This document shows positions 14,668 to 22,974 of a stretch of 42,409 nucleotides of DNA, piece by piece. The notes beneath the pieces were generated by a model. The model saw only the letters and a list, made by a program, of their open reading frames with translations, did not search any database and was not told where the DNA came from. This DNA comes from an uncultured Flavobacteriales bacterium. Its GTDB lineage: Bacteria > Bacteroidota > Bacteroidia > Flavobacteriales_E > Vicingaceae. Position 1 is the stretch's first letter; each line of letters begins with the position of its first letter. The stretch covers positions 1 to 42,409 of the forward strand of contig CAJQOH010000070.1 of NCBI GenBank assembly GCA_905479915.1, given 5' to 3'. A program made the position numbers and the translations under genes.

Positions 14668-16359
14668 ATGAGCAGACAAATTATAGAATGTGTTCCTAAT
14701 ATTAGTGAAGGAAGAGATGAAGCAAAAATCAAAGCAATTTCAGAAATTGTAGAAACAGTTGATGGTGTTAAGTTATTGGATGTAGATCCAGGAAAAGCAA
14801 CCAACAGAACAGTAATTACTTTTGTTGGAGAACCACAAAAAGTAATTGATGCTGCCTTCTTATTAATTAAGAAAGCTTCTGAGTTAATTGATATGAGCAA
14901 ACAAACTGGTGCTCACCCCCGTTTTGGTGCTACAGATGTTTGTCCTTTAGTTCCTATTAGTGGAATTACAATGGAAGAAACTGTAAAGTATGCGCACAAA
15001 TTAGCAAAACGTGTTGGAGAGGAATTGCACATACCTATATATTGTTATGAGAATGCTGCTCAAGAAGAAAAAAGAAAAAACTTAGCCAATTGCCGTTCTG
15101 GTGAATATGAAGGCTTAAAAGAAAAACTTAGCAATCCTGAATGGAAACCAGATTTTGGACCAGCTGAATATACTGATGATGTTAAAACAACTGGGGTTAC
15201 TGCAATTAGTGCTAGAGACTTCTTAATTGCCTACAACATTAACTTAAACACAACATCTACCCGAAGAGCAAATGCTATTGCTTTTGATATTAGAGAAGCA
15301 GGTAGAGGAAAAACAGAAGATGGAACGCCTACTGGTAAAAAGGTAATGGATGAAAACGGAGTTCAAGTTCGTATTCCTGGTAAATTAAAAGCTGTTAAAG
15401 GTATCGGTTGGTTTATAGAAGAATATGGTGTTGCTCAAATTTCTTACAACCTAACAAATATTAGCATTACCTCAATGCACGAAGCATTTGATGAAACAGA
15501 TAAAGCTGCTACAGCCAGAGGATTAAGAGTTACTGGTTCTGAATTAATTGGATTAATTCCTTTACAGGCGATGTTAGATTGTGCTGACTACTATTTAATT
15601 AAACAAGAACGTTCTTTAGGTTGTTCGGAATCTGAAAAGATTAAGATTGCTATTAAATCTTTAGGGCTAGATGAATTAAAGCCTTTTAACCCTCAGGAAA
15701 AGATTATTGAATACATGCTTGATGGTGGTTCTAAAAAATTGGTTGATTTCGATTTAAAAGATTTTGCTGATGAAACTGCTGGAGAATCTATGGCACCAGG
15801 TGGTGGTTCTATTGCTGCATACGTTGGTACATTAGGTGTTGCTTTAGGAACTATGGTAGCGAACCTATCCGGACATAAATCTGGTTGGGATGATAGATGG
15901 GAAGAATTTTCTCAATGGGCTGTTAAAGGGCAAGCGTATAAAGACACCTTATTGCATTTGGTTGATGAAGATACCAATGCTTTCAATAAAATTATTGATG
16001 GTTTTAGAATGCCTAAATCTAGTGAAGCTGAAAAAGCAGCTAGATTAGAGGCTATTGAAGAGGCTACAAAATATGCTACAGAGGTTCCGTTTAAAGTTAT
16101 GGAAACTGCTTATCAATCTATGGAAGTTGCTAAAGCAATGTTAACAGATGGTATGCAATCTTCGTTATCAGATTCTGCTGTTGGTATTCTTTGTGCTAAA
16201 ACTGCTGTTACAGGTGCTTATTTTAATGTTAAAATAAATGCTAAAGACATTAAGGATAGAGTTTTTGCTGAGGATCTATTAACTAGAGGTGAAGAGATTT
16301 ACCAAAAGACCATCGCTATAGAAGCTGAAACGATTGCTCACTTTAACGCTAACATCTAA
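14668..16359 (+). CDS. ftcD: Bifunctional glutamate formimidoyltransferase / formimidoyltetrahydrofolate cyclodeaminase
   Basis: A 563-residue fusion. Residues 1-300 are the formiminotransferase (start RQIIECVPNISEGRD; TGAHPRFGATDVCPLVP; NLTNISITSMHEAFDE). Residues about 355-560 are the cyclodeaminase (DFADETAGESMAPGGGSIAA, VANLSGHKSGWDDRW). Together they move the formimino group from N-formimino-glutamate to tetrahydrofolate and release ammonia, the last steps of one histidine degradation route, feeding one-carbon metabolism. No other hut gene is in the window. The fused arrangement matches the animal enzyme. It is followed six bases later by a cupin gene, likely in the same transcript. Confidence 0.95.
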   Translation: MSRQIIECVPNISEGRDEAKIKAISEIVETVDGVKLLDVDPGKATNRTVITFVGEPQKVIDAAFLLIKKASELIDMSKQTGAHPRFGATDVCPLVPISGITMEETVKYAHKLAKRVGEELHIPIYCYENAAQEEKRKNLANCRSGEYEGLKEKLSNPEWKPDFGPAEYTDDVKTTGVTAISARDFLIAYNINLNTTSTRRANAIAFDIREAGRGKTEDGTPTGKKVMDENGVQVRIPGKLKAVKGIGWFIEEYGVAQISYNLTNISITSMHEAFDETDKAATARGLRVTGSELIGLIPLQAMLDCADYYLIKQERSLGCSESEKIKIAIKSLGLDELKPFNPQEKIIEYMLDGGSKKLVDFDLKDFADETAGESMAPGGGSIAAYVGTLGVALGTMVANLSGHKSGWDDRWEEFSQWAVKGQAYKDTLLHLVDEDTNAFNKIIDGFRMPKSSEAEKAARLEAIEEATKYATEVPFKVMETAYQSMEVAKAMLTDGMQSSLSDSAVGILCAKTAVTGAYFNVKINAKDIKDRVFAEDLLTRGEEIYQKTIAIEAETIAHFNANI

Positions 16360-16365
16360 TATAAC

Positions 16366-16761
16366 ATGAGATCTTTTCTACTCCTTATTGTATTCTTGTA
16401 TGCTGGATTCACCTTCTCACAAGAAGTAACTGACCTTAAAACGATACAGCCACATAAGGAGTTTGAAAATATATTGGTTAAAAAGTTAGATACCGACAAC
16501 AACTCAACTTCATTTGTAATTTGGGTGAAGAAAGGGGTTAAATCTCATAAACATGAAACACATTCCGAAATTATCTCTGTTATAGAGGGCGAAGGAATCA
16601 TGACAATTAATAAAAAGTCGTTCGATATAAAATCGGGCGACTATTTTAGAATTCCTGAAAATACGTTTCACAGTTTAAAGGTAACTTCTAACATTCCTAT
16701 AAAAGTACTGTCAATACAGTCTCCTGAGTTTTTAGGAAAAGATAGGATTTTTGAAAAGTAA
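16366..16761 (+). CDS. Secreted small cupin-domain protein
   Basis: A 131-residue protein with signal peptide (RSFLLLIVFLYAGFTFSQ) followed by a single conserved-barrel cupin. The first motif is SHKHETHSEIISVIEGEG (His-His-Glu metal ligands) and the second is GDYFRIPENTFHSLKV (His). It therefore probably binds a metal in the periplasm. No substrate can be assigned. It follows ftcD by six bases, so the two are probably cotranscribed, but a secreted cupin has no obvious role in histidine breakdown. Confidence 0.8.
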   Translation: MRSFLLLIVFLYAGFTFSQEVTDLKTIQPHKEFENILVKKLDTDNNSTSFVIWVKKGVKSHKHETHSEIISVIEGEGIMTINKKSFDIKSGDYFRIPENTFHSLKVTSNIPIKVLSIQSPEFLGKDRIFEK

Positions 16762-16862
16762 AAAAAGAATCATCCAAACCCCTTGATTTTAGTGCCTTTC
16801 AGGCGTAGTTATTAACAAAAACCCTTATTTATCAACAATTCCAGCGTTTTTTCGGGCTAAAA

Positions 16863-16893
16863 CTTGCGTGATTCCTCAATTCGTCTATTTTTG
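16863..16893 (+). promoter_or_regulatory. Promoter of HU gene
   Basis: CTTG (16863-16866), a 19-base spacer and TATTTTTG (16886-16893): the -7 box matches TAnnTTTG, the -33 box matches three of four bases of TTTG, and the spacing is the consensus. The leader to the ATG at 16946 would be about 45 bases. This is the best promoter in the window. Confidence 0.7.
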
Positions 16894-16945
16894 TTAGCAA
16901 TTAATAGAAGAAATTCAATTGTTTAACTTAAAAAACTAAAAAAAC

Positions 16946-17218
16946 ATGAACAAAGCAGAATTAATTGACGCAATGGCAAGTGATGCTAACTTATCTAAAG
17001 CTGATGCAAAAAGAGCATTAGAATCTTTAACTTCTAACGTAACAAGCGCGTTAAAAAAAGGAGATAAAGTTGCTTTAATCGGATTTGGAACTTTCTCTAT
17101 CTCTGCAAGATCAGCAAGAACTGGTAGAAACCCACAAACTGGAGCTACTATTCAAATTAAAGCTAAAAAAGTTGCTAAATTTAAAGCAGGAGCTGCTTTA
17201 TCTAGCGCTGTAAACTAA
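16946..17218 (+). CDS. HU family DNA-binding protein
   Basis: A 90-residue nucleoid protein of normal length. It starts MNKAELIDAMA, has the central IGFGTFSISARSARTGRNPQTG DNA-binding beta-arm with its conserved Gly/Arg/Asn-Pro turn, and ends KKVAKFKAGAALSSAVN. It would bend and compact DNA as a dimer. Its own promoter and a strong terminator (17237-17268) suggest a monocistronic, highly expressed gene; codon choice favours common AT-rich codons such as AAA, GCT and TTA. Confidence 0.96.
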   Translation: MNKAELIDAMASDANLSKADAKRALESLTSNVTSALKKGDKVALIGFGTFSISARSARTGRNPQTGATIQIKAKKVAKFKAGAALSSAVN

Positions 17219-17236
17219 GCTTTACAAAACAATTTT

Positions 17237-17268
17237 AAAGAAGCCCAGACATTTGTCTGGGCTTCTTT
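17237..17268 (+). terminator. Terminator of HU gene
   Basis: A nearly loopless 15-bp inverted repeat (AAAGAAGCCCAGACA / TGTCTGGGCTTCTTT), 18 bases after the HU stop and followed by TTATTTTT. Strong intrinsic terminator; it sits just before the trmH start. Confidence 0.92.
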
Positions 17269-17280
17269 TATTTTTACAAC

Positions 17281-17964
17281 ATGACAACCGAAAACAAAAA
17301 AGAACTTTTAACGTATCTCGCTGGTTTTATGTCTGAAAACAAAATGGAATTGTTTGACAAAATAATTCCTGAACGAACCAGACACGTCACTGTTGCCTTA
17401 GAAGATATTTTTCAACCACAAAATGCAAGTGCCGTTTTAAGAACATGCGATGTTTTCGGAATTCAAGATGTGCATGTTATAGAGAACGTAAACGAATACA
17501 ACGTTAATCCTAGAGTTGTACATGGAGCATCCAAATGGATAGACCTTCACAAACACAACGAAAAAGAAAACAACACCTTAGATTGTATCAACAAGCTTAA
17601 ATCTGCAGGGTATAAAGTTTACGGAACAACTCCACATACTGATGATTGCTTAATTCAAGACATTCCTTTAGACGATAAAGTTGCGCTAATGTTTGGTACA
17701 GAACTGACAGGGCTCTCTGATATTGCTATGAAAAATGTGGATGGCTTTGTTAAAATACCCATGTACGGATTTACGGAAAGCTTAAACATCTCAGTTTCTG
17801 CATCAATTTGTCTGTATGAATTAAAGAAGCGATTAAAAGCTTCTGAAATCGATTGGCAGCTTTCTGAAGAAGAGCAAATCGATCAATTAATACTTTGGTC
17901 TAAAAAAGTAATTAAAGACGGTACGCTTATCGAGAAACAATACTTAGAAAAATTAGGTTTTTAA
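17281..17964 (+). CDS. trmH: tRNA (guanosine-2'-O-)-methyltransferase, TrmH/SpoU family
   Basis: A 227-residue SPOUT methyltransferase. The three family motifs are in order: PQNASAVLRTCDVFGIQDVH (motif 1, Asn and Arg), ALMFGTELTGLSD (motif 2, Glu) and IPMYGFTESLNISVSASICL (motif 3, knot-forming Ser-Leu-Asn). The extra C-terminal helix is as in TrmH. The likely reaction is 2'-O-methylation of G18 in the D loop of tRNA using S-adenosylmethionine. A related rRNA enzyme is possible but the length and N-terminal extension fit TrmH. The ATG comes 12 bases after the HU terminator stem. Confidence 0.88.
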   Translation: MTTENKKELLTYLAGFMSENKMELFDKIIPERTRHVTVALEDIFQPQNASAVLRTCDVFGIQDVHVIENVNEYNVNPRVVHGASKWIDLHKHNEKENNTLDCINKLKSAGYKVYGTTPHTDDCLIQDIPLDDKVALMFGTELTGLSDIAMKNVDGFVKIPMYGFTESLNISVSASICLYELKKRLKASEIDWQLSEEEQIDQLILWSKKVIKDGTLIEKQYLEKLGF

Positions 17965-17972
17965 AGTACAGC

Positions 17973-18076
17973 CGTCATTGCGAGGTACTAAGTGCAATGA
18001 AATGAAGAAGCAACCTTAGTATATAATGAGATTGCTTCAAATTATAGCTCTAACGTTTATAATTTTCGCAATGACG
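17973..18076. repeat. Interspersed palindromic element with 11-bp inverted ends
   Basis: Bounded by perfect 11-bp inverted ends (CGTCATTGCGA at 17973-17983 and TCGCAATGACG at 18066-18076). Inside are further partial complements, GAAGAAGCAACC on one side and GAGATTGCTTC on the other. The CGTCATTGCGA...GAAGCAATCTC pattern is typical of interspersed repeats found in very many bacterial genomes. It sits between convergent trmH and the DEAD-box gene and encodes nothing. Confidence 0.75.
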
Positions 18077-18117
18077 TAGCTTCTTTATTACTAGATTCCC
18101 GATTTCTCAGTAAAATA

Positions 18118-18151
18118 AAAAACCGAAAACCCATTGCTGAATTTTCGGTTT
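18118..18151 (-). terminator. Terminator of DEAD-box helicase gene
   Basis: A 10-bp stem (AAACCGAAAA / TTTTCGGTTT) with a 12-nt loop and an A-run at its left edge that gives T's on the minus strand, about 22 bases after the stop. Confidence 0.8.
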
Positions 18152-18173
18152 AAACTTCTATCTATAAAGTTTA

Positions 18174-20048
18174 TTAACTTCTTCGTCTTCTTTGTTTAAA
18201 GTTTCTTTCTCCACCACCACGGTTTTCTGAAGATCCAAAATCTCTTCTTCGATCTCCACCACCGCTTCTTCTATCTCCACCGCTTCTGAAGTTTCCTCCT
18301 CCACCTCTATGACCTCCGCCACCTCGGTTTCCGCCTCTTCCGCCACCTCTTTCACCTTGTGGTTTATCTTGAGAGAACTCAACTCTAATGTCTCTATTTT
18401 CAATGTTTTGACCGTTCATTGCTTCAATCATTTTCTCTCCAACACCGTCATCAACACCTACAAAAGCAAAACTGTCAAATAAGTCAATCTTACCTAAAGA
18501 ACCTCCATCAACACCAGACTGGTTACAAAGGAAGCCTAAAAGCTGGCCTTTGTTTTCAAAACCATCCATTTTTCCAACATTGATAAATACTCTTTTAGTA
18601 TTAGTTTCTCCACCTCTACTAGATCTTCTTTCTCCTCTATCTCTGTCTCCACCTCTTCCTCTGTCTCTTCCGCCTCTTCCTCTATCGTTAAATCTTTCGT
18701 CAGCACCTTTTCTAATCCTGCTAGGATCTACATTAATATCTCCAGCTTTAGCGTACTCTTTTAAGAAACTGTTAAATTCTACAGATACAAAACGTTCAAT
18801 AATCTCTTCTTTAGAAAATTCTTCTAATGCTTCATGTATTTGAGCAACGAAAGGAGCAATTCCTTTTTGATTCACCTCAACATCTTCAACATTTTTAATC
18901 ATTTTCATTAATTGCATTCCGCAAATATCTTGTCCAGAAGGTGCTTTAACCAATTCTAAGGTTTTACCAATCTTCTTTTCAATCAATTTAATCTTTCCAG
19001 ATTTTTGTGGCGCAATTAAGGCAATAGAAATTCCTGATTTACCTGCTCTACCTGTTCTACCACTTCTGTGCGTATAACTTTCAATTTCGTCTGGTAAATC
19101 GTAATGGAATACGTGAGAAACATCATCAACATCAATACCCCTTGCAGCAACATCTGTTGCAACCAACATGGTAATTGTTTTGTTTCTGAACTTCTTCATC
19201 ACCGTATCACGTTGTCCTTGCGAAAGATCACCATGCAATGCATCAGCATTGTAACCATCGTTCATTAATTTCGCAGCAACCTCTTGTGTATCTCTTCTTG
19301 TTCTACAGAAAACAATTCCAAACATTCCTGGGTAATGATCTGCAAAACGCTTTAAAGCAAAATACTTATCTCTTCCTTGTACTAAACAAAATTTATGATC
19401 AATGTTTGCAGCACTACTATTTTTTGTTCCTACAGTAACTTTAATAGGATCTTCCATATAGTTACTTGAAATACGCTCAACTTCACGAGGCATTGTTGCA
19501 GAAAACAACCAAGTTCTCTTAAATGCTGGTGTAGATTCTAAGATTTCAGAAATATCTTCCTTAAACCCCATGTTCAACATCTCATCTGCTTCATCTAAAA
19601 CTACTTTAGATACGCTATCAAATTTCAATGCTTTTCTTCCAATTAAATCAATTGTTCTTCCTGGAGTTCCAACAATAATGTTAGCACCACCTTTAATTGC
19701 TCTAATTTGATCTTGAATACTAGCTCCACCGTAAACGGCAACAACTTTTACTCCATCAGAATACTTAGCATAAGAAGTCATTTCTCGTGCAATTTGTATA
19801 CACAACTCACGAGTTGGACAAAGAACCAATCCTTGTATTGCTTTAAATGATGTATCAATTTGATCAATCATTGGTAATCCAAAAGCAGCAGTTTTACCTG
19901 TTCCTGTTTGGGCTAACCCTACGTAATCTCTTTCAGTAGTTAATAATTCTGGAATAGATTTTTCTTGAATTTCTGATGGTTTTTCAAAACCAAGTGCAGT
20001 TACAGCCTTAAGCACTTCTGCGCTTAGACCTAAGTCATTAAATGTCAT
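18174..20048 (-). CDS. DEAD-box ATP-dependent RNA helicase (DeaD/CsdA type) with Gly/Arg-rich tail
   Basis: A 624-residue helicase with all motifs: Q motif GFEKPSEIQEKSIP, AQTGTGKTAAF, PTRELCIQ, TPGRTIDLI, DEAD, SATMP, TDVAARGIDVDD and HRSGRTGRAG, covering residues 1-375. A DbpA-type RNA-binding domain (RVFINVGKMDGFENKGQLLG to VEFSQDK, about 485-560) follows a first Arg/Gly/Asp-rich linker, and the last ~65 residues are RGG-like. It should unwind RNA in ribosome assembly, mRNA decay or cold adaptation. An apparent promoter lies about 105 bases upstream, leaving a long untranslated leader as in cold-shock helicase genes. Confidence 0.95.
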   Translation of the reverse strand: MTFNDLGLSAEVLKAVTALGFEKPSEIQEKSIPELLTTERDYVGLAQTGTGKTAAFGLPMIDQIDTSFKAIQGLVLCPTRELCIQIAREMTSYAKYSDGVKVVAVYGGASIQDQIRAIKGGANIIVGTPGRTIDLIGRKALKFDSVSKVVLDEADEMLNMGFKEDISEILESTPAFKRTWLFSATMPREVERISSNYMEDPIKVTVGTKNSSAANIDHKFCLVQGRDKYFALKRFADHYPGMFGIVFCRTRRDTQEVAAKLMNDGYNADALHGDLSQGQRDTVMKKFRNKTITMLVATDVAARGIDVDDVSHVFHYDLPDEIESYTHRSGRTGRAGKSGISIALIAPQKSGKIKLIEKKIGKTLELVKAPSGQDICGMQLMKMIKNVEDVEVNQKGIAPFVAQIHEALEEFSKEEIIERFVSVEFNSFLKEYAKAGDINVDPSRIRKGADERFNDRGRGGRDRGRGGDRDRGERRSSRGGETNTKRVFINVGKMDGFENKGQLLGFLCNQSGVDGGSLGKIDLFDSFAFVGVDDGVGEKMIEAMNGQNIENRDIRVEFSQDKPQGERGGGRGGNRGGGGHRGGGGNFRSGGDRRSGGGDRRRDFGSSENRGGGERNFKQRRRRS

Positions 20049-20154
20049 ATTTTATATTTTATACCGAACTGGCATAAAACGTAAAAGCGGGACTTAATCG
20101 CTGGATTGTTTTAACCAATTGGTTGGTTCACAATGCCATTCATTTTTTGAATAG
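20049..20154 (-). promoter_or_regulatory. Long 5' leader of DEAD-box helicase mRNA
   Basis: If transcription starts from the box at 20161-20168, about 105 untranslated bases precede the ATG at 20048. The leader contains the AACCAACCAATTGGTT self-complementary stretch (ACCAATTGGT at 20113-20122) and GC-containing segments that could pair. Long structured leaders are common for cold-regulated RNA helicases. Structure and start site are inferred, not measured. Confidence 0.4.
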
Positions 20155-20160
20155 CGACTG

Positions 20161-20168
20161 CAAAGATA
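20161..20168 (-). promoter_or_regulatory. -7 promoter box of DEAD-box helicase gene
   Basis: TATCTTTG on the minus strand matches TAnnTTTG. The -33 element is not evident. It is the only consensus box in the 267-base divergent intergenic region. Confidence 0.55.
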
Positions 20169-20315
20169 GACTTTTTATTTTAATGCGAATTTTATCAGCT
20201 AAACCCTAGCTTTCTACGCTCTTTACAGTCTGATATAAAAAGACTAATTTCGTTAAGGGCAATTAAGGAAATGTTAAGGCTTTTCTGACAACAATTTTGT
20301 GGTTAATAAGAATAA

Positions 20316-21116
20316 ATGGATATAATCTCACATACTTTAACAGGTGTTGCAGTAGGAACTGTCATTGCAACTATATCTAATGGTTCATGGAAAAGAAAAA
20401 GCTTAATAATACTTATCGGAGGATTTGGAGGTGCCTTACCTGATTTTGACGCTATTTCCTTATGGTCTAAATTTGATCAAACCATTGGTTCTCTGTTAAA
20501 TCTAGACAACTCTGGGAAAGAAATATATTTCGGTAAATTTTGGTATTCACATCATGCCGCTCTACATTCTATTTTGGCTCCAATTATTTTAATTCTATTA
20601 TCAATTATTCCATATTCTATTATCAATAAAGATTTGGAAATATCTAAAATAAAAGCAAATGTGATAAAAAGAAAATACTCGATTTTAGCATTCTTTTTTG
20701 GATTTATATTTCACTTACTTGAAGATATGCCAACTCCTGCAAGTGTTTGGGGTGGTGTAAATTTATTTTTTCCAAGTTCTGGTTATATCGGAGGATTTGG
20801 AAAAATTTGGTGGTGGAATAATTATGATTTGGTTTTGATAATATTTAGTGTAATTGTTTTGAATCTACTCGTAAATATAATTCCTAAAAGCTACTACTTC
20901 ATTAAAATTAGAACGAGTATAGTGTTATTCTCTCTTGGATTAATGTTGTTTTTATTTCAAATAAATACTAGAGCAGTTAATTTTTCTTATTCAGGACACA
21001 CAACAAATTATAACAATTTTGAATCTCAATCAAAACTAATACAAAAGGAAATTCTAGGAGAAAGCCTATTTAATACAATGACTAAAATTGATAACAAAAT
21101 CCCACTAAATTTTTAA
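20316..21116 (+). CDS. YdjM-like membrane-bound metal-dependent hydrolase (DUF457 type)
   Basis: A 266-residue inner membrane protein. The start MDIISHTLTGVAVG with its early His, the GGFGGALPDFDAIS block and YSHHAALHSI are the metal-binding pattern of the YdjM/YbcI-like predicted hydrolases. A later FGFIFHLLEDMPTP segment supplies another His and Asp. About five hydrophobic stretches span the rest, the last near residue 210. The catalytic activity of the family is not well defined. The gene is noticeably AT-rich and Ile/Asn/Lys-rich compared with its neighbours and stands alone, so recent acquisition is possible but not shown. Confidence 0.8.
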   Translation: MDIISHTLTGVAVGTVIATISNGSWKRKSLIILIGGFGGALPDFDAISLWSKFDQTIGSLLNLDNSGKEIYFGKFWYSHHAALHSILAPIILILLSIIPYSIINKDLEISKIKANVIKRKYSILAFFFGFIFHLLEDMPTPASVWGGVNLFFPSSGYIGGFGKIWWWNNYDLVLIIFSVIVLNLLVNIIPKSYYFIKIRTSIVLFSLGLMLFLFQINTRAVNFSYSGHTTNYNNFESQSKLIQKEILGESLFNTMTKIDNKIPLNF

Positions 21117-21191
21117 ATATAAAGCTAACCACAACAAGTTTTACAGTATACAACTTATGGAATAATAACCATTATGGGATCCATAACCAAA

Positions 21192-22082
21192 CTAAAAATA
21201 AACTCCATAAAATCGAGTTCCACTTCTCTGATTAAACTCTAAAGTTGGTAAAGGAAACTTAATAAATCCAAAAGCACCTAAAACAGTGTTGGCAAATTTA
21301 CTTTTGGTTTTGATTCGTGTTAAATCAATATCTAAACTCAAATAATACTGCCGTTCTCTTTGATCTAAAAAATAACTCGGATTTTCAAAAGCACCAATCA
21401 TTCCTTCCGCTCCGTAACCAACAGCAATATTCAACCATTTTGGAAATTTTGTGGCTTCATTCAAAAAAGAAGCAACATTAATACTTGCCCAATATGTCTG
21501 CCCGTTATAATCTTTAATCACATTCTGCAATAAATTATTTCCCAGAAGATTTGGATTGATATCCGAATAACTTGTTTTATGAAAAGAGTATTTTAAAAGA
21601 ATTCGTTGTTCATCCCAAGCCAATTGCTGTGCAATAAACATTGCTGATCCTGCTACATTCACACCAACATCACCCCAGCTAAACCCCCAATCAGCAGAGT
21701 AACCATCATAAACCTCAACAGAAGTTAAAAAAAACAAGCCCAACGTTCCTCCAAACCAAATGGATTTCTTTTTATTGACTCCACTCCATTTTAATGCATG
21801 ATATCCGGCCATACCTACATAATAAGAAGTTACTCCATGACCAACTTTATCCATCTGCAGCCATTCTTTATTGTCATTAAAAACATGGAACGAAGAACTT
21901 GGTACATCTTTATACCACAACGCATACATACCAGACATTGCTCCTACATAACCGATAGATTCTGTAGCTACAACGGTTTTTAAACGCTTCGGATTAAGAG
22001 TATCTTCTTGTGCATAAGAAACGTTAGTGATTATTACTAACACTAATAATCCCCCTACCCCCTTTAAAAGGGGGAATCGCAT
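21192..22082 (-). CDS. DUF2279 family predicted periplasmic/outer membrane protein
   Basis: A 296-residue protein. The mature part shows the DUF2279 pattern: MDKVGHGVTSYYVG, SVEVYDGYSADWGFSWGDV, WDEQRILLKYSFHK, and a C-terminus ending SGTRFYGVYF. Function is unknown. The signal peptide is MRFPLLKGVGGLLVLVIITN and then VSYAQ. Its first ten or so residues lie inside the last unit and outer motif of a 63-bp repeat array. The reading frame stays open through the whole array to 22619. I choose the ATG at 22082 because it gives a normal signal peptide; other in-frame ATGs occur in upstream repeat units. The start may therefore have been created or replaced by the repeats. Confidence 0.72.
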   Translation of the reverse strand: MRFPLLKGVGGLLVLVIITNVSYAQEDTLNPKRLKTVVATESIGYVGAMSGMYALWYKDVPSSSFHVFNDNKEWLQMDKVGHGVTSYYVGMAGYHALKWSGVNKKKSIWFGGTLGLFFLTSVEVYDGYSADWGFSWGDVGVNVAGSAMFIAQQLAWDEQRILLKYSFHKTSYSDINPNLLGNNLLQNVIKDYNGQTYWASINVASFLNEATKFPKWLNIAVGYGAEGMIGAFENPSYFLDQRERQYYLSLDIDLTRIKTKSKFANTVLGAFGFIKFPLPTLEFNQRSGTRFYGVYF

Positions 22083-22590
22083 ACTACCATTAAAAAACAT
22101 CTTTTTAAAAAAAATAAAACTCTCGCTTAAAAGAGGGAATCGCTTACTACTATTAAAAAATGTTGTTTTGAAAACGAAAAAACTCTCCCTTAAAACAGGA
22201 AATTTCATACCCCTATTAAAAAATACTTTTTTGAAAACAGAGAAACTCTCCTTTAAAAGAGGGATTCTCATACTACTATTAAAAAATGCTTTTTTGAAAA
22301 CGAAAGAACTCCCCATTAAAAGAGGGAAACTAATACCACTATTAAAAAACACTTTTTTGAAAACAGAAAAACTCCCCCTCAAAACAGGGAACCTCAAACT
22401 ACTATTAAAAAATGTGTTTTTGAAAACCGAAAAATCCCCCATTAAAAGAGGAATTCTCATACTACCATTAAAAAATACTTTTTTGAAAACATAAAAACTC
22501 TCCCTTAAAGGAGGGAAACTAACACCACTATTAAAAAATACTTTTTTGAAAACGGAAGAACTCCCCCTTAATAAGGGGGGCGGGGGGATT
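22048..22590. repeat. 63-bp tandem repeat array, eight units, GC-rich inverted outer motifs
   Basis: The anchor TTAAAAG or its variants falls at 22064, 22127, 22190, 22253, 22316, 22379, 22442, 22505 and 22568, exactly 63 bases apart with no indels. A unit consists of a palindrome-like CTCCCCTTAAAAGAGGGA, then a CTCATACTACTATTAAAAAA stretch, then TTTTTTGAAAAC and about 8 bases. Units differ by several substitutions, so the array is not fresh slippage. The left end opens with AATCCCCCTACCCCC (22048) and the right end closes with GGGGGGCGGGGGGATT (to 22590), i.e. inverted outer motifs. Both strands are open through it because 63 is a multiple of three. Confidence 0.93.
22563..22590. repeat. GC-rich motif, left copy flanking DUF559 gene (inverted)
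   Basis: CCCCCTTAATAAGGGGGG followed by CGGGGGGATT. Read on the minus strand it is closely similar to 22975-23000. The DUF559 stop codon (22591-22593) follows with no base between. Confidence 0.85.
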
Positions 22591-22947
22591 TCACTTATTC
22601 TTATCAATCCAGCCTTCAATTGTTCGGAGTACGTTATTAATATCTTGTTTTACTTCTTTGTCATCAAATCTAAGAAAAAACAAACCGTAAGCTTCTAATT
22701 CCTTTTGTCTTTTTAAATCTAAATCATGTTTACTGTTATGACTTTCTCCATCAATTTCAATAACTAAATTCAATGGCTTACAATAAAAATCAACAATATA
22801 ATTCAATAAAGGTTTCTGGCGATTAAATGTATATCCCGTTTGTTTTGCTCTTAAATAGTTCCATAACAATACTTCAGACAAAGTAGAGTCTAACCTTAAT
22901 TTCCTAGAGAATTCTTTTAGGTTTTTGTTATATGGAATGTGACTCAT
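22591..22947 (-). CDS. DUF559 (Vsr/restriction endonuclease-like fold) protein
   Basis: A 118-residue protein with the DUF559 pattern: AKQTGYTFNRQKPLL in the first half, then NYIVDFYCKPLNLVIEIDGE with the Asp and Glu-x-Asp-Gly-Glu of a PD-(D/E)XK-like nuclease core, and a closing GLFFLRFDDKEVKQDINNVL block. Family members are predicted nucleases related to Vsr mismatch endonuclease; a cellular role is not established. Length is normal. Its stop codon touches the GC-rich repeat motif at 22590, and a second inverted copy of the motif lies 27 bases upstream of its ATG. The gene thus looks like cargo bracketed by repeats. Confidence 0.88.
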   Translation of the reverse strand: MSHIPYNKNLKEFSRKLRLDSTLSEVLLWNYLRAKQTGYTFNRQKPLLNYIVDFYCKPLNLVIEIDGESHNSKHDLDLKRQKELEAYGLFFLRFDDKEVKQDINNVLRTIEGWIDKNK

Positions 22948-22974
22948 TTCTTATTTTATTGTTACAGCATAAAC

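Noticed and set aside
18158-18403. 81-codon Glu/Val-rich open frame on the minus strand
   Set aside because: It is an out-of-frame reading of the Gly/Arg-rich repeats encoding the helicase tail.
20316-21116. Start of a mobile island at the AT-rich YdjM-like gene
   Set aside because: Apart from base composition there is no integrase, transposase, att duplication or tRNA at its borders.
22027-22494. 155-codon open frame on the plus strand through the array
   Set aside because: It is open only because the 63-bp period is a multiple of three; the product is a repetitive Lys/Leu sequence with no domain, and it lies opposite the DUF2279 frame.
22064-22568. CRISPR-like regular periodicity
   Set aside because: The 63-bp units are related along their whole length. 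There are no unique spacers between short conserved repeats, and no cas gene is nearby.
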